Source of the DNA: Gammaproteobacteria bacterium
Lineage (GTDB): Bacteria; Pseudomonadota; Gammaproteobacteria; JAJPIJ01
Direction of reading: 5' to 3'
DNA: 50,610 nt
Assembly (NCBI GenBank): GCA_035501935.1
Contig: DATJVC010000032.1
Span: forward strand, 1-50,610
The stretch's first letter is position 1. Each line of letters begins with the position of its first letter. Positions 1-9,425 of this stretch are shown piece by piece. The position numbers and the translations under genes were made by a program. Under the pieces are notes generated by a model. It had not been told where the DNA came from and did not search any database. It was given only the letters and a program-made list of their open reading frames with translations.

Positions 1-149
<149 letters not shown>

Positions 150-184
150 TCAAGATGTTTTATGTCTCCAAAACAAACAGGTAC

Positions 185-260
185 TGGTGCCCACGACTGG
201 AATCGAACCAGCGACCTCACCCTTACCAAGGGTGTGCTCTACCGACTGAGCTACATGGGC
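185..260 (-). tRNA. thrT: tRNA-Thr(GGT)
   Basis: A 76-nt cloverleaf on the minus strand with encoded CCA (complement at 185-187). The acceptor stem pairs GCCCATG with CGTGGGC, including one T-G wobble. The anticodon loop TTGGTAA gives anticodon GGT, and the T-arm carries GGTTCGATTCC. It is the last tRNA of the cluster, between tRNA-Gly and tuf. Confidence 0.97.
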
Positions 261-293
261 ATAAAATTCCTCATCGAGCCTTGGTCGTTACGT

Positions 294-367
<74 letters not shown>

Positions 368-400
368 CTCGCGCTCGCGCCGGTCTGCTGTCCGCCACCA

Positions 401-487
<87 letters not shown>

Positions 488-502
488 TCAATCGAGCCGA
501 GT

Positions 503-531
503 ATTTTCGTTAATGGGGAGAAGGATGTCAA
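503..531 (-). promoter_or_regulatory. Sigma-70 promoter of the tRNA-tuf operon
   Basis: Minus strand: a perfect TTGACA -35 (complement at 526-531), a 17-bp spacer and GAAAAT as -10 (503-508), 15 bp upstream of tRNA-Tyr. The bases just after the -10 (ACTCGGCTCG) are GC-rich, which in known stable-RNA promoters goes with stringent (ppGpp) control. The site is seen in the sequence; the regulation is inferred. Confidence 0.65.
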
Positions 532-539
532 TGAATTAA

Positions 540-1106
540 CTATGAAGATCGTAATATTTTGCCGGTCAAACCATCATATATGGGCGTAGGTCCAGACAAC
601 CCGCCCAATTCTCCCGGTAGGATATCCTCCAAGGCGCGGCCAAACTGGCGATGGATCGCCATTGCATCCCGACAGGGCCGGCGGCCGGCGACGTTGGCGC
701 TGGTGGATACCAATGGGCCTGTCTTCCGACATAACATGACCACGGGCGGATGGGCGGACACCCGCACCGCCAGACTGCCGCGGCCGCCATGCAGCCAGGC
801 CGGCACACCCCCCTGGACCGGCAAGACCCAAGTCACCGGCCCTGGCCACGTGGCCCGCACCCGCTCCTTGATGCCGGGAGAGGGAAAGATGACAAACGGG
901 GATAATTGATCGATGTCCGCGGCCACCAGAATCAACCCCTTGCCGACAGGGCGCTTTTTCAGGGCAAGCAACCGATACACGGCTTCGGCATTCAGCGGAT
1001 TGCAGCCCAGTCCGTAAACCCCCTCCGTCGGGTACGCAATCACTCCACCACGGCGCACCACCCAGGCGGCCCGCCGCAGGCGGAAATCAACCATCAAGGG
1101 CGTCAA
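540..1106 (-). CDS. tsaC: L-threonylcarbamoyladenylate synthase
   Basis: TsaC makes threonylcarbamoyl-AMP from threonine, bicarbonate and ATP, the first step of t6A37 modification in tRNAs that read ANN codons. The 188-aa product matches the short YrdC/TsaC form (about 190 aa in E. coli) and lacks the extra Sua5 C-terminal domain. Family features seen are YPTEGVYGLGC near residue 25, LKKRPVGKGLILV near 50 and PLVSTSAN near 130. The start overlaps the topA stop by 4 bp, so translation is probably coupled. The order dprA-smg-topA-tsaC is a common gammaproteobacterial block. ATG at codon 5 is a possible alternative start. Confidence 0.93.
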   Translation of the reverse strand: MTPLMVDFRLRRAAWVVRRGGVIAYPTEGVYGLGCNPLNAEAVYRLLALKKRPVGKGLILVAADIDQLSPFVIFPSPGIKERVRATWPGPVTWVLPVQGGVPAWLHGGRGSLAVRVSAHPPVVMLCRKTGPLVSTSANVAGRRPCRDAMAIHRQFGRALEDILPGELGGLSGPTPIYDGLTGKILRSS

Positions 1107-3439
1107 CCTTCGGCGGCAACCTTGGCACGCTTGGGCGGGAAGCGACGCCCGCCGCGGCGCGCCGCCGGCGCCTGCGTCAACAACTCCTGTGCCTCCGCCA
1201 GCGTCAAGGCCGCTGGATCGCGCTCCTTGGGTACGCGGGCATTCTTGGTTCCATCGGTAATGTAGGGGCCATAACGGCCATTGAGCACGCGTACATTGGA
1301 ATCGGGAAACTCCTTGATGAACTTGGCGGCATCGGCCTGCTGTTTTTCGACAATCAGGGCCAGCGCCCGTTCCAACGTAATGGTGTAAGGATCATCTTCC
1401 TTTTTGAGTGAAACGTACTTGGCGCCATATTTCACGTAGGGGCCGAAGCGGCCAACGCCGACGCTCACCTCATCGCCCTCCGGGTTCCGACCCAACTGGC
1501 GCGGGAGCACGGCGAGCGCCAGGGCTTCCTCCAAGGTGATGGTGTCGATGCGCTGGCCGGGACGCAGGCTGACAAAGCGCGGTTTCTTGTCGCTGTCGGC
1601 GCTGCCGATCTGTACAAAGGGTCCGTAGCGGCCCATGCGCGCAGATACCGGCAGCCCGGTTTTTGGATCGGTGCCCAGTTCACGGGCCTGTGCCACCTCC
1701 TTGCGGCTGACGTTGCTCTCCTTGTCGAGCACCTTGTGCTTGAAAGGCTGCCAGAATTCCGCCAGCAGCGGTGTCCATTGTTTTTCGCCGCGCGCCACCG
1801 CGTCGAGATCGTCCTCCAGCCGCGCGGTGAATTCATAATCCACATAATCGTGAAAATGATCGGTCAGAAATCTGGCCACAATGCGGCCGATGTCGGTCGG
1901 CCGGAAACGTTTGTTTTCCAGCTCGACATATTCACGCGCCTGCAACGTCGAGATGATGGCGGCGTAGGTGGAGGGGCGGCCGATGCCGTATTCCTCAAGG
2001 GTTTTGACCAGGCTGGCCTCCGAATAGCGGGGCGGCGGTTCGGTGAAATGCTGCTCGGCGCGCACGTCAATAAGGCTCACGCGATCGCCGATCTGCATGG
2101 GCGGCAGTATTTTTTCATCTGCATCGCCGGTGGTTTCGTCCGCACCCTCCATATACACCGCCATGAATCCGGGGTCCGCCAGCGTCGAACCATTGGCGCG
2201 GAAGGCTGTGGCCGCATCCACCGACAGATCCACGGCCACGGTGTCGATGGTCGCGGGATTCATCTGGCAGGCCACGGTACGCTTCCAGATCAACTCATAA
2301 AGCTTGTACTGCTCAATGCTGAGATGGCCCTTGAGCGATTCCGGCGTACGCAACGCCGAGGTGGGCCGGATGGCTTCATGAGCCTCCTGGGCGTTCTTGG
2401 CGTTGGTCTTGTACACGCGTGGCGTTTCCGGCATTTGATCAGCGCCGTATCGCTGGCGCACGAATTCCCGGATCTCGGTGACGGCCTCCTGCGCCAGATT
2501 GACGGAGTCCGTGCGCATGTAGGTGATGAGACCGACAGACTCGGGGCCGATATCCACGCCTTCATAGAGCTGCTGCGCCACCCGCATGACCCGGCTGGCG
2601 GTAAACCCCAGTTTGCGCACACCCTCCTGTTGCAGCGTCGAGGTGATGAATGGGGCGGCGGGCTGGCGCTTGCGTTGTTTCTTCTCGACGTTCGCCACCG
2701 TGAGCGAACCCCTGGCCGCCGATAACACGGCATGACGCACAGTTTCCGCCTGGGTGGCGCTGGTGACCGTAAATTGTTCGACTTTTTCGCCCGCGTAACG
2801 CACGAGCTTGGCTGCAAAGGGCTGTCCTGTGTGCTTGGCATCGGCTTCAACCGTCCAATACTCGCGCGGCGTGAATTTTTCTATTTCCTCCTCGCGCTCG
2901 GCGATCAGCCTCAACGCCGGACTTTGCACACGTCCGGCGGACAACCCGCGTTTGATCTTCTTCCACAACAGGGGCGAAAGATTGAACCCGACCAGATAAT
3001 CGAGCGCCCGGCGGGCCTGCTGCGCGTTGACCAGTTCCATCGATAGATCGCGGGGGTGTTCAATGGCCTCCAGAATCGCCCGCTTGGTGATTTCATGAAA
3101 AACCACACGGTGGACCGGTTTCTGATCGAGCGCGTTGCGTTCCCGCAGCAACTCGGCCAGGTGCCAGGAAATGGCCTCTCCCTCGCGATCCAAATCGGTG
3201 GCCAGATAGAGTGCCCCGGCCTTTTTCATCGCTGCGGCAATGGCATCGACGTGTTTTTTGTTCTTGGCGATCGGTTCATAGTGCATCTTGAAACCGTTGT
3301 CCGGTTCCACCGCGCCCTTTTTGGGGCGCAGATCGCGCACATGGCCGTAGGAGGCCAGCACTTCGAAGTCGGGGCCCAAATATTTTTTGATCGTGCCCGC
3401 TTTCGCGGGTGATTCAACGATGACGAGTTGCTTGCTCAT
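1103..3439 (-). CDS. topA: DNA topoisomerase I without Cys4 zinc fingers
   Basis: Type IA topoisomerase that relaxes negative supercoils. The 778-aa product starts with the Toprim domain (VIVESPAKAGTIKKYLG at 6-22; acidic motif TDLDREGEA at 81-89). The catalytic tyrosine is Tyr307 in LITYMRTDS. The core ends near residue 590. Instead of the tetracysteine zinc ribbons of E. coli TopA, the C-terminus carries three repeats of the kind G-R-Y/F-G-P-F/Y followed by a T-L-x-E/A-A segment (starting near 610, 670 and 730), then a basic tail. No CxxC pair is visible in this tail. The 92-bp gap to smg holds a perfect 12-bp palindrome (3515-3526) and a small hairpin (3496-3510). ATG at 3439 has only a weak Shine-Dalgarno. 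Confidence 0.97.
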   Translation of the reverse strand: MSKQLVIVESPAKAGTIKKYLGPDFEVLASYGHVRDLRPKKGAVEPDNGFKMHYEPIAKNKKHVDAIAAAMKKAGALYLATDLDREGEAISWHLAELLRERNALDQKPVHRVVFHEITKRAILEAIEHPRDLSMELVNAQQARRALDYLVGFNLSPLLWKKIKRGLSAGRVQSPALRLIAEREEEIEKFTPREYWTVEADAKHTGQPFAAKLVRYAGEKVEQFTVTSATQAETVRHAVLSAARGSLTVANVEKKQRKRQPAAPFITSTLQQEGVRKLGFTASRVMRVAQQLYEGVDIGPESVGLITYMRTDSVNLAQEAVTEIREFVRQRYGADQMPETPRVYKTNAKNAQEAHEAIRPTSALRTPESLKGHLSIEQYKLYELIWKRTVACQMNPATIDTVAVDLSVDAATAFRANGSTLADPGFMAVYMEGADETTGDADEKILPPMQIGDRVSLIDVRAEQHFTEPPPRYSEASLVKTLEEYGIGRPSTYAAIISTLQAREYVELENKRFRPTDIGRIVARFLTDHFHDYVDYEFTARLEDDLDAVARGEKQWTPLLAEFWQPFKHKVLDKESNVSRKEVAQARELGTDPKTGLPVSARMGRYGPFVQIGSADSDKKPRFVSLRPGQRIDTITLEEALALAVLPRQLGRNPEGDEVSVGVGRFGPYVKYGAKYVSLKKEDDPYTITLERALALIVEKQQADAAKFIKEFPDSNVRVLNGRYGPYITDGTKNARVPKERDPAALTLAEAQELLTQAPAARRGGRRFPPKRAKVAAEG

Positions 3440-3531
3440 GAGTGATTCGATTAATGGATAAATGGGGACAGCCCGCGAAACACACGGTCAACGCCGGAGG
3501 GCTTTCCTCCCGCATGACGCGCGTCACAGAA

Positions 3532-4014
3532 TCAATGCAATTGACTTCGAAATTCCTCCATGAGCAGGGACTCCGCCCACTGCGCGGCGTCGCCTTGTCC
3601 GGCCTGGTTGAACAGCACCATGCAAACCACCCAGCGTAATTGTTCGATGTCGATCTCCTCGGTCTCGAGGGCGATCAAGCGGTCGATGACCCGCTCACGA
3701 TGATGGGCATTCAACACGCCGATCTGTTCAAGATGCTGCAGCAGACCACGTCCTTCACGGCTGATCTTGACACATTCTTCGTCGTTGAAGATCCGTATTG
3801 CGCCATGTGATGTTGGGGAAAGGTCTGAAGTTTCCTGATCTGTGGCCAGGGCCTGCAACCAATCCATGGCCTTGTCGATGGGCGTTTCCTCGAAACCGGC
3901 CTCCTGCAACAGTCCCCGCAAGTCCTGCCGCCCAACATCCACGCTCTCGCTTTCATCCGTGTGATTTTCAAACAGATACATCAAAACATCCATCATGCTG
4001 TGTCGCAATCTCAT
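3532..4014 (-). CDS. smg: Smg family protein (DUF494)
   Basis: A DUF494/Smg family protein of 160 aa, the usual family length. The N-terminus DVLMYLFENH is the family hallmark, followed by an acidic helical body. The function is not settled; smg is named only for its place next to dprA (smf). The gene begins right after the dprA stop codon (4018), and the AGGAG that could serve as Shine-Dalgarno overlaps that TAG. The first ATG (4014) lies directly against this AGGAG, whereas the ATG at codon 7 (3996) aligns better with relatives, so the true start may be 18 nt further in. It is probably translated from the dprA-smg-topA-tsaC transcript. Confidence 0.9.
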   Translation of the reverse strand: MRLRHSMMDVLMYLFENHTDESESVDVGRQDLRGLLQEAGFEETPIDKAMDWLQALATDQETSDLSPTSHGAIRIFNDEECVKISREGRGLLQHLEQIGVLNAHHRERVIDRLIALETEEIDIEQLRWVVCMVLFNQAGQGDAAQWAESLLMEEFRSQLH

Positions 4015-4017
4015 CTC

Positions 4018-5130
4018 CTAGACGCGGCGCAGGTAGAGACCGCCCGCCTGTGAACTGACCCGGCCTTCCAACTCCATCAATAACAGCATGGATGAAACGG
4101 CGTTGGCCGTCAATCCAGTGCGCGCCACAAGCACATCCACTGAGACTGGATCGTAGCCTAGGGCCTCAAGCAGTCGATCATGTTCTCCGTCGTGTGCCGA
4201 TGTGTGCGCGAGGTTCGCGGTACCCTGTGGGTCCGATCCCGCCGGCTGCGACAACGATGGTAATTCCTCAAGGATGTCATCGACCGTTTCCACCAGCTTG
4301 GCGCCATCACGGATCAAGGCATGGCAGCCGCGGGCGAGCGGATTGTGTATGGAGCCGGGGATGGCGAACACTTCGCGGCCCTGCTCGACGGCGTGCCGCG
4401 CGGTAATCAGAGAACCGCTGGCCTTCGCGGCCTCCACCACCAAAACACCCAGGGCCAGTCCGCTGATGATACGGTTGCGGCGTGGAAAATTTTCCGGCCG
4501 CACCGGGGTGCACAAGGGGAACTCCGACACCAGCGCGCCTTGGGCGGCGATTTGCCCGGCGAGATCCTGATGACGCGGCGGGTACACGCGATCCATGCCC
4601 GTGCCCATCACGGCGACGGTATGCCCCCCGCCGGCCAGCGCCCCGCGATGGCCGGCGGCATCGATCCCCAGCGCCAGTCCGCTGATGATGGTGACGCCCC
4701 GCAACGCCAGATGACGGGCGAAATCCTGCGCCAGTTCAGCACCGGCGGGCGTGGGGTTGCGGCTGCCTACGATGGCGATTTGCGGCTGGTGCAGCGCCAT
4801 GACGTCGCCGCGCACAAACAGCAGCGGCGGTGGATCGGCAATCTCGCGCAGCCGTGGTGGATATTCCTGATCCGCCAGAGTCAGCACACGGTGTTGCGGT
4901 GAACCCGACAGCCATTCCAAGTCCTGACTGACCGCCGCCCAGTCGGGGTTGGCCACTGAGGCCAGCGTATCAGAAGTCAGGTTCAGCGGCTTGAGCCTTT
5001 CCGCCGACATGGAAAAAACAGCAGCGGGATCGCCGGCATGTTCCAGCAATTTAAGAAAAGTGGCCGAACCAACGCCCGTTGTGCGGGCCAAGGCCAGCCA
5101 GTATTTGAGATCTTCGGAAGGCGGGGACAC
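4018..5130 (-). CDS. dprA: DNA-processing protein DprA
   Basis: DprA binds incoming single-stranded DNA and loads RecA during natural transformation; it is also kept in species not known to be competent. The 370-aa product has an N-terminal SAM-like helical region, a central Rossmann-like domain (IAIVGSRNPTPAG, ISGLALGIDAAGHRGAL, ENFPRRNRIISGLA, SGSLITARHA, AIPGS, GCHALIRDGAK) and a C-terminal winged-helix domain ending in GGLYLRR. Translation begins at GTG (5130) with no clear Shine-Dalgarno. A strong hairpin with a following T-rich stretch lies just upstream (5151-5188), so expression may be limited by read-through from the LysM gene. Confidence 0.96.
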   Translation of the reverse strand: MSPPSEDLKYWLALARTTGVGSATFLKLLEHAGDPAAVFSMSAERLKPLNLTSDTLASVANPDWAAVSQDLEWLSGSPQHRVLTLADQEYPPRLREIADPPPLLFVRGDVMALHQPQIAIVGSRNPTPAGAELAQDFARHLALRGVTIISGLALGIDAAGHRGALAGGGHTVAVMGTGMDRVYPPRHQDLAGQIAAQGALVSEFPLCTPVRPENFPRRNRIISGLALGVLVVEAAKASGSLITARHAVEQGREVFAIPGSIHNPLARGCHALIRDGAKLVETVDDILEELPSLSQPAGSDPQGTANLAHTSAHDGEHDRLLEALGYDPVSVDVLVARTGLTANAVSSMLLLMELEGRVSSQAGGLYLRRV

Positions 5131-5150
5131 GCCACTATGTTAGCGCGTAT

Positions 5151-5188
5151 CGATGAAAATATGTCCGCCCACCCAAAGGTGGGAGGAC
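5151..5188 (-). terminator. Rho-independent terminator or attenuator between the LysM gene and dprA
   Basis: On the minus strand, 11-nt arms (complement of 5163-5173 and 5178-5188) pair with a single mismatch around a TTTG loop, giving a GC-rich stem. ATATTTTCAT follows. It lies 15 nt after the stop codon of the LysM gene and 20 nt before the GTG of dprA, so it can end the LysM transcript or attenuate dprA. Confidence 0.7.
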
Positions 5189-5202
5189 GATGATGAGATT
5201 GC

Positions 5203-6420
5203 TCAAGGATTGGCGACGCTGTCGCTGATATGCACCGGCCGCGTCGTATTCATCACCAAGGCATAGGACAGTTTATCGAAGGCGCGGAATACCATCAGTT
5301 CGCCCGCGCGTTCTTCCGGCAGTCGCACCTGATCGGGGACGGTGTTGAATTTCACACCAAAAAATTTGTCGACCGAGCGCTTGGTATTGCGGACATCATT
5401 GAACAGGTTTTCGAAAACCTGGTCGACGGCGCTTTGATCGGAATATTGAAATTTGAGACGGCGTTCGTCATCTTCTCTTTCTCGAAGATCGGTCTTGATG
5501 TCATCGCGCACGCTCAAGCTGCTCTGGAAAATACCCAACACGTGCCCGGGTTCGATGCCCTGCTCCTTGCCCAGATTGATGATGACCACCTGATTGCGCC
5601 CGGTCTCCCACACGGCATCGACTACGGAAACGATGTTGCCATGTACTTCCTGTGCCGGCGCATGTGGTATGAATTCAGGCAATTGCTCCTCGACGTCCGG
5701 AAACAATCGGTCCCCGTTCAACACCTCGCGCTTGGCGGTGATAAGTTGGGCCGTGGCCGGATCACCGCCGCGCACCACCACCACGTCGCCGACATGAATG
5801 GCCTGATAGCCGAGTATGTCTCCCTTGGCGCGGTATTCCAGAACATCGTTTTCACCCTTTGGGTTATAGACGACGTCGCCCTTGCGATACACGGTGTAAT
5901 GAGTGACATTGCCGCCCTCGGGCAGCCCGCGCACGTATATGCGGTTGCCGGCGCCGTTCACCAAGTGTTGATCCTGGCTGGACACCACATAGGGCGCTGT
6001 CTGGATTTCCTGATCGCTCAAGACCAGATGACGGCTCAAAAAGGGATGAATCGCGTCCAGGGGGATTGCCCGGATCGCCTCCTCATGCGTATATTCCCGC
6101 ACCGTCGGTGAAAGTTTGACGTTGCGTCCGCCGCCCTGTCCTGCACGGCTGAGTTCAAGTACGGGTTTGCCGTCGACATAGGCCAACGTCAACATGTCGC
6201 CGGGATAGATCAAATCAGGATTTTTGATCTGGGGGTTGGCATTCCAGATCTGCGGCCACAACCATGGTTTGGTCAGAAAACGACCCGAGATGCCCCATAG
6301 GGTGTCGCCTTTCACCACCGTATAGCTCTCGGGGTGATTGGGATTCAGTTGAAGCTCTTCTGCAAAGAGCGTCGCAGAGAGCAGTGTCAGACCGATAGTT
6401 ATATATATTTTCTTAATCAT
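5203..6420 (-). CDS. Secreted LysM-domain protein
   Basis: A 405-aa exported protein that probably binds peptidoglycan in the periplasm. The signal peptide MIKKIYITIGLTLLSATLFA is clear, with a likely signal peptidase I site after A-x-A-like residues near 20. One LysM domain follows at about residues 32-80 (TVVKGDTLWGIS, then a proline/aspartate end NPDLIYPGD). The remaining 300 residues have no motif I recognise and no catalytic signature. LysM proteins of this size next to dprA are common in gammaproteobacteria and have no agreed function. AAGGG lies about 7 nt upstream of the ATG. It is divergent from def across a 181-bp AT-rich gap containing a perfect 14-bp palindrome of A and T (6541-6554). 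Confidence 0.88.
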   Translation of the reverse strand: MIKKIYITIGLTLLSATLFAEELQLNPNHPESYTVVKGDTLWGISGRFLTKPWLWPQIWNANPQIKNPDLIYPGDMLTLAYVDGKPVLELSRAGQGGGRNVKLSPTVREYTHEEAIRAIPLDAIHPFLSRHLVLSDQEIQTAPYVVSSQDQHLVNGAGNRIYVRGLPEGGNVTHYTVYRKGDVVYNPKGENDVLEYRAKGDILGYQAIHVGDVVVVRGGDPATAQLITAKREVLNGDRLFPDVEEQLPEFIPHAPAQEVHGNIVSVVDAVWETGRNQVVIINLGKEQGIEPGHVLGIFQSSLSVRDDIKTDLREREDDERRLKFQYSDQSAVDQVFENLFNDVRNTKRSVDKFFGVKFNTVPDQVRLPEERAGELMVFRAFDKLSYALVMNTTRPVHISDSVANP

Positions 6421-6601
6421 GTCAGTACCCTTACACCATTTGCTTCATGTAGTTTAACAGAAAATCAACTGCAAGTTGAAGTCTTTTAAGAGGAAGCCAA
6501 TCTAAGCGTACGAAAGGGATGCAAAATTTTCTGAGAATAAATAATAATTATTATATCATTCAGCAGGTTACATAATTCACAATTATCCGCATAGGTGTGG
6601 T

Positions 6602-7096
6602 ATGGCACTCATGGACATATTGCATTACCCCGACCCCAGGTTGCGGACGCGCGCCATGCCCGTGGCCCGGGTGGATGATCGCATCCGACAACTGGCCGCT
6701 GACATGCTGGAGACCATGTATCACGCCCCCGGCATTGGTTTGGCCGCCACGCAAGTCAACGTGCACGAACGGGTGATCGTGGTGGATGTTTCACCGGAGC
6801 ACAACGATCCGCGCTGTTATATCAACCCGGAGGTAATCGCCCGGGAAGGTGAGGAAGAAATGGAAGAGGGTTGCCTTTCCGTGCCCGGGGTTTTCGACAC
6901 GGTGCGGCGCGCCGAGAAAATCCGCCTGCGGGCGCTGGACTTGCAGGGGCAACCCGTGGAACTCGATGCCGATGGGCTGTTTGCGGTTTGCATCCAGCAT
7001 GAGATCGACCATCTGGACGGCAAATTGTTCGTGGACTATCTGTCCGGTCTGAAGCGCGACCGCATACGCAAAAAACTCACCAAGGCGGCGCTGTAA
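6602..7096 (+). CDS. def: Peptide deformylase
   Basis: Removes the N-formyl group from nascent proteins using a metal-bound water. All three family motifs are present in the 164-aa product: GIGLAATQ at 44-51, EGCLS at 89-93 and HEIDH at 133-137. Cys91, His133 and His137 are therefore the expected metal ligands and Glu134 the catalytic base. Length is typical (E. coli 169 aa). It opens a plus-strand operon with fmt and rsmB; the gap to fmt is 52 bp. An AGGTG lies upstream of the ATG. Confidence 0.97.
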   Translation: MALMDILHYPDPRLRTRAMPVARVDDRIRQLAADMLETMYHAPGIGLAATQVNVHERVIVVDVSPEHNDPRCYINPEVIAREGEEEMEEGCLSVPGVFDTVRRAEKIRLRALDLQGQPVELDADGLFAVCIQHEIDHLDGKLFVDYLSGLKRDRIRKKLTKAAL

Positions 7097-7148
7097 CCGC
7101 GCCCGCCGCGGCACGCCGATCTTCAACATGCACCGCCGGAGATGAGCC

Positions 7149-8084
7149 GTGTCCGATTCCCTGCGCCTGGTCTTCGCGGGTACGCCGGAGTTTGCTGCTG
7201 TTTCCCTGCAAGCCCTTATCGCAGAGAAACGACATGACATCTGCGCGGTTTATACGCAACCCGACAGGCCGGCGGGGCGTGGAAAAATAGAAACCGCCAG
7301 CCCGGTAAAACAACTGGCTTTGAAACACGGCCTGCCGGTTCTGCAACCCGCGCGAATGGATGAAACCGCAATCGCCGCGCTCTCGGCCTTGAAGCCCGAC
7401 GTGATGGTGGTGGTGGCTTATGGATTGATCCTGCCGACATTGCTGTTGAATCTGCCGCGCCTGGGTTGCGTCAATATCCATGCCTCGCTCCTGCCACGCT
7501 GGCGCGGCGCAGCACCGATAGAACGAGCCATTCTCGCCGGTGATGCCGAGTCCGGGATCACACTCATGCGCGTGGAACCTGCGCTGGATAGCGGCCCGAT
7601 CCTGGCGCAGAAACATTGCATCATCGATGAACACGATACCGCCGGCGATCTGCATGACAAACTCGCCGCGCTGGGCGCCTCGCTGCTGCTGGAGACGTTG
7701 CCCGCCATCGCCGCAGGCCATATCGAGCCGACGCCACAGGACGAGCAACTGGCCACCCATGCCAAAAAAATAATCAAATCCGAGGCGCGGCTGGAGTGGC
7801 ATCGCCCTGCGGCGGACCTGGCGCGTGCCGTGCGTGCTTTCAATCCCCGGCCGGGTGCCACAGCGGATCTCGCCGGCAAGGAGATAAAAATTCTGGAAGC
7901 GCGGTCACTTGGAACTCCCGCCGCAGGTGAAACGGGGCATATCATTCGCGCGGGCAAAGAAGGCATTGATGTGCAGACCGGCGATGGAACATTGCGAATC
8001 CTGACACTGCAGGTGCCGGGCAGGCGGGCCGTCACGGCGGCGGATTATTTAAACGCTCATCCCGGACTGCGGCGATCCGCATGA
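7149..8084 (+). CDS. fmt: Methionyl-tRNA formyltransferase
   Basis: Formylates initiator Met-tRNA with 10-formyl-THF. The 311-aa protein has the N-terminal hydrolase-like fold (RLVFAGTPEFAAVSL), the folate/catalytic region NIHASLLPRWRGAAPI with the Asn-His pair of the family, a downstream catalytic-type Asp in the HDTAGDL segment, and the C-terminal tRNA-binding domain (LARAVRAFNPRPG). Translation starts at GTG 7149, with GGAG about 8 nt upstream. The stop overlaps the rsmB ATG by 4 bp. The def-fmt-rsmB order is the standard bacterial arrangement. Confidence 0.97.
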   Translation: MSDSLRLVFAGTPEFAAVSLQALIAEKRHDICAVYTQPDRPAGRGKIETASPVKQLALKHGLPVLQPARMDETAIAALSALKPDVMVVVAYGLILPTLLLNLPRLGCVNIHASLLPRWRGAAPIERAILAGDAESGITLMRVEPALDSGPILAQKHCIIDEHDTAGDLHDKLAALGASLLLETLPAIAAGHIEPTPQDEQLATHAKKIIKSEARLEWHRPAADLARAVRAFNPRPGATADLAGKEIKILEARSLGTPAAGETGHIIRAGKEGIDVQTGDGTLRILTLQVPGRRAVTAADYLNAHPGLRRSA

Positions 8085-9400
8085 TCGAACATGATGCCGC
8101 AGCGCGAGCGCGAGCCGCCGCCGCAAGTGCCATCAGGGCGGTCATGCAAGGTCAATCACTGGGCCGGGCGTTGCCCGATGTGTTGCAATCGTCACATGGG
8201 ACGGATGAGCGCGCGCTGGCACAGGAACTGGCCTACGGTACGTTGCGATACGCGCATCAACTGCGCTTCGTCGCGCAACGCCTGTTGCAACATCCGCTGA
8301 AGGATCGGGACGCGGACATTGATGCCTTGTTGCTCGTCGGTCTTTATCAGTTGCGCGTTCTGCGGACACCGGCGCATGTCGCTGTCACCACCACCGTCGA
8401 GGCCTGCCGCGTCTTGCGGAAGGAATGGGCCTGCGGGCTGGTGAATGCCGTGCTCCGCGCATACGACCGTGGCCGCGAAGGGCATGAGCAGGCAGTGGCA
8501 TTGTCCGCCGCCGCCCGCTTCAGCCATCCCGACTGGCTGATTGAACGCATGCAGGCGGCGTGGCCGGCGCAGTGGATGGAGGTGCTTGACGCGAACAATA
8601 CCCGACCGCCGCTCTGCCTGCGCGTGAATCTGTTGCAAGGTTCGCGCGAGGAGTACCAAGATCAACTTTCCCAATGCCACATCCATTCCCATACAGGTCC
8701 TCATGCGGCCACGGCGCTTTATCTCGAACAACCGATGGATGTCGCGGCGCTGCCTGGATTCAGCGAAGGCCGCTGCTCGGCGCAGGATGAGGCCGCGCAG
8801 CTGGCCGTCCCGCTGCTGGATTTGCAGCCCGGCCAGCGGGTCCTGGATGCCTGTGCCGCGCCGGGTGGCAAAACCACGCATCTGCTGGAGAGCGAACCGC
8901 GATTGCGCCGGCTGGTCGCCCTGGACCGCGACACACGGCGCCTGGGGCGGTTGCGCGAAAACTTGCAACGTCTGAGACTGTCGTGCGAAATACAGGCGGC
9001 CGATGCGGGCAAACCGCAGGAATGGTGGGATGGACAGTATTTTGATCGTATCCTGCTCGATGCGCCCTGCTCGGCCACCGGCGTCATCCGCCGCCACCCC
9101 GACATCAAACTGTTGCGCCGGCCCACGGACATCACCTCGCTGGTCGGGACACAACGGCAATTCCTGCACGCCCTGTGGCCGTTGCTGGCACGCGGAGGTA
9201 AGCTGTTGTATGCAACCTGTTCAATCCTGCCCGATGAAAACCAGATGCAGATCCGGGAATTTCTGGCCCAGCGGCACGATGCGCGGGTTGAGGAATGGCC
9301 GCTGGCGTCGTGGGGGATTGCCACCGATCCCGGCCGGCAAATCCTGCCCGGAGGCGATCAAATGGACGGCTTTTACTATGCCCTGCTGGTTAAAACCTGA
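8081..9400 (+). CDS. rsmB: 16S rRNA m5C967 methyltransferase RsmB
   Basis: SAM-dependent methyltransferase that modifies C967 of 16S rRNA. The 439-aa product has an N-terminal NusB-like helical RNA-binding domain (about 1-150) and a C-terminal Rossmann methyltransferase domain. SAM motif DACAAPGGKTTHLLE is near residue 260. The two cysteines of the mechanism lie in DAPCSATG and in YATCSILPDEN. The start overlaps fmt by 4 bp, and the stop lies 25 bp before the start I prefer for the next gene. Confidence 0.97.
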   Translation: MIEHDAAARARAAAASAIRAVMQGQSLGRALPDVLQSSHGTDERALAQELAYGTLRYAHQLRFVAQRLLQHPLKDRDADIDALLLVGLYQLRVLRTPAHVAVTTTVEACRVLRKEWACGLVNAVLRAYDRGREGHEQAVALSAAARFSHPDWLIERMQAAWPAQWMEVLDANNTRPPLCLRVNLLQGSREEYQDQLSQCHIHSHTGPHAATALYLEQPMDVAALPGFSEGRCSAQDEAAQLAVPLLDLQPGQRVLDACAAPGGKTTHLLESEPRLRRLVALDRDTRRLGRLRENLQRLRLSCEIQAADAGKPQEWWDGQYFDRILLDAPCSATGVIRRHPDIKLLRRPTDITSLVGTQRQFLHALWPLLARGGKLLYATCSILPDENQMQIREFLAQRHDARVEEWPLASWGIATDPGRQILPGGDQMDGFYYALLVKT

Positions 9401-9425
9401 TGTGATCCGGCGAAAGGCCGTCAAG

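Noticed and set aside
5230-6111. Plus-strand open frame of 293 codons over the LysM gene
   Set aside because: Antisense to a gene with a clear signal peptide and LysM domain; no family features of its own.
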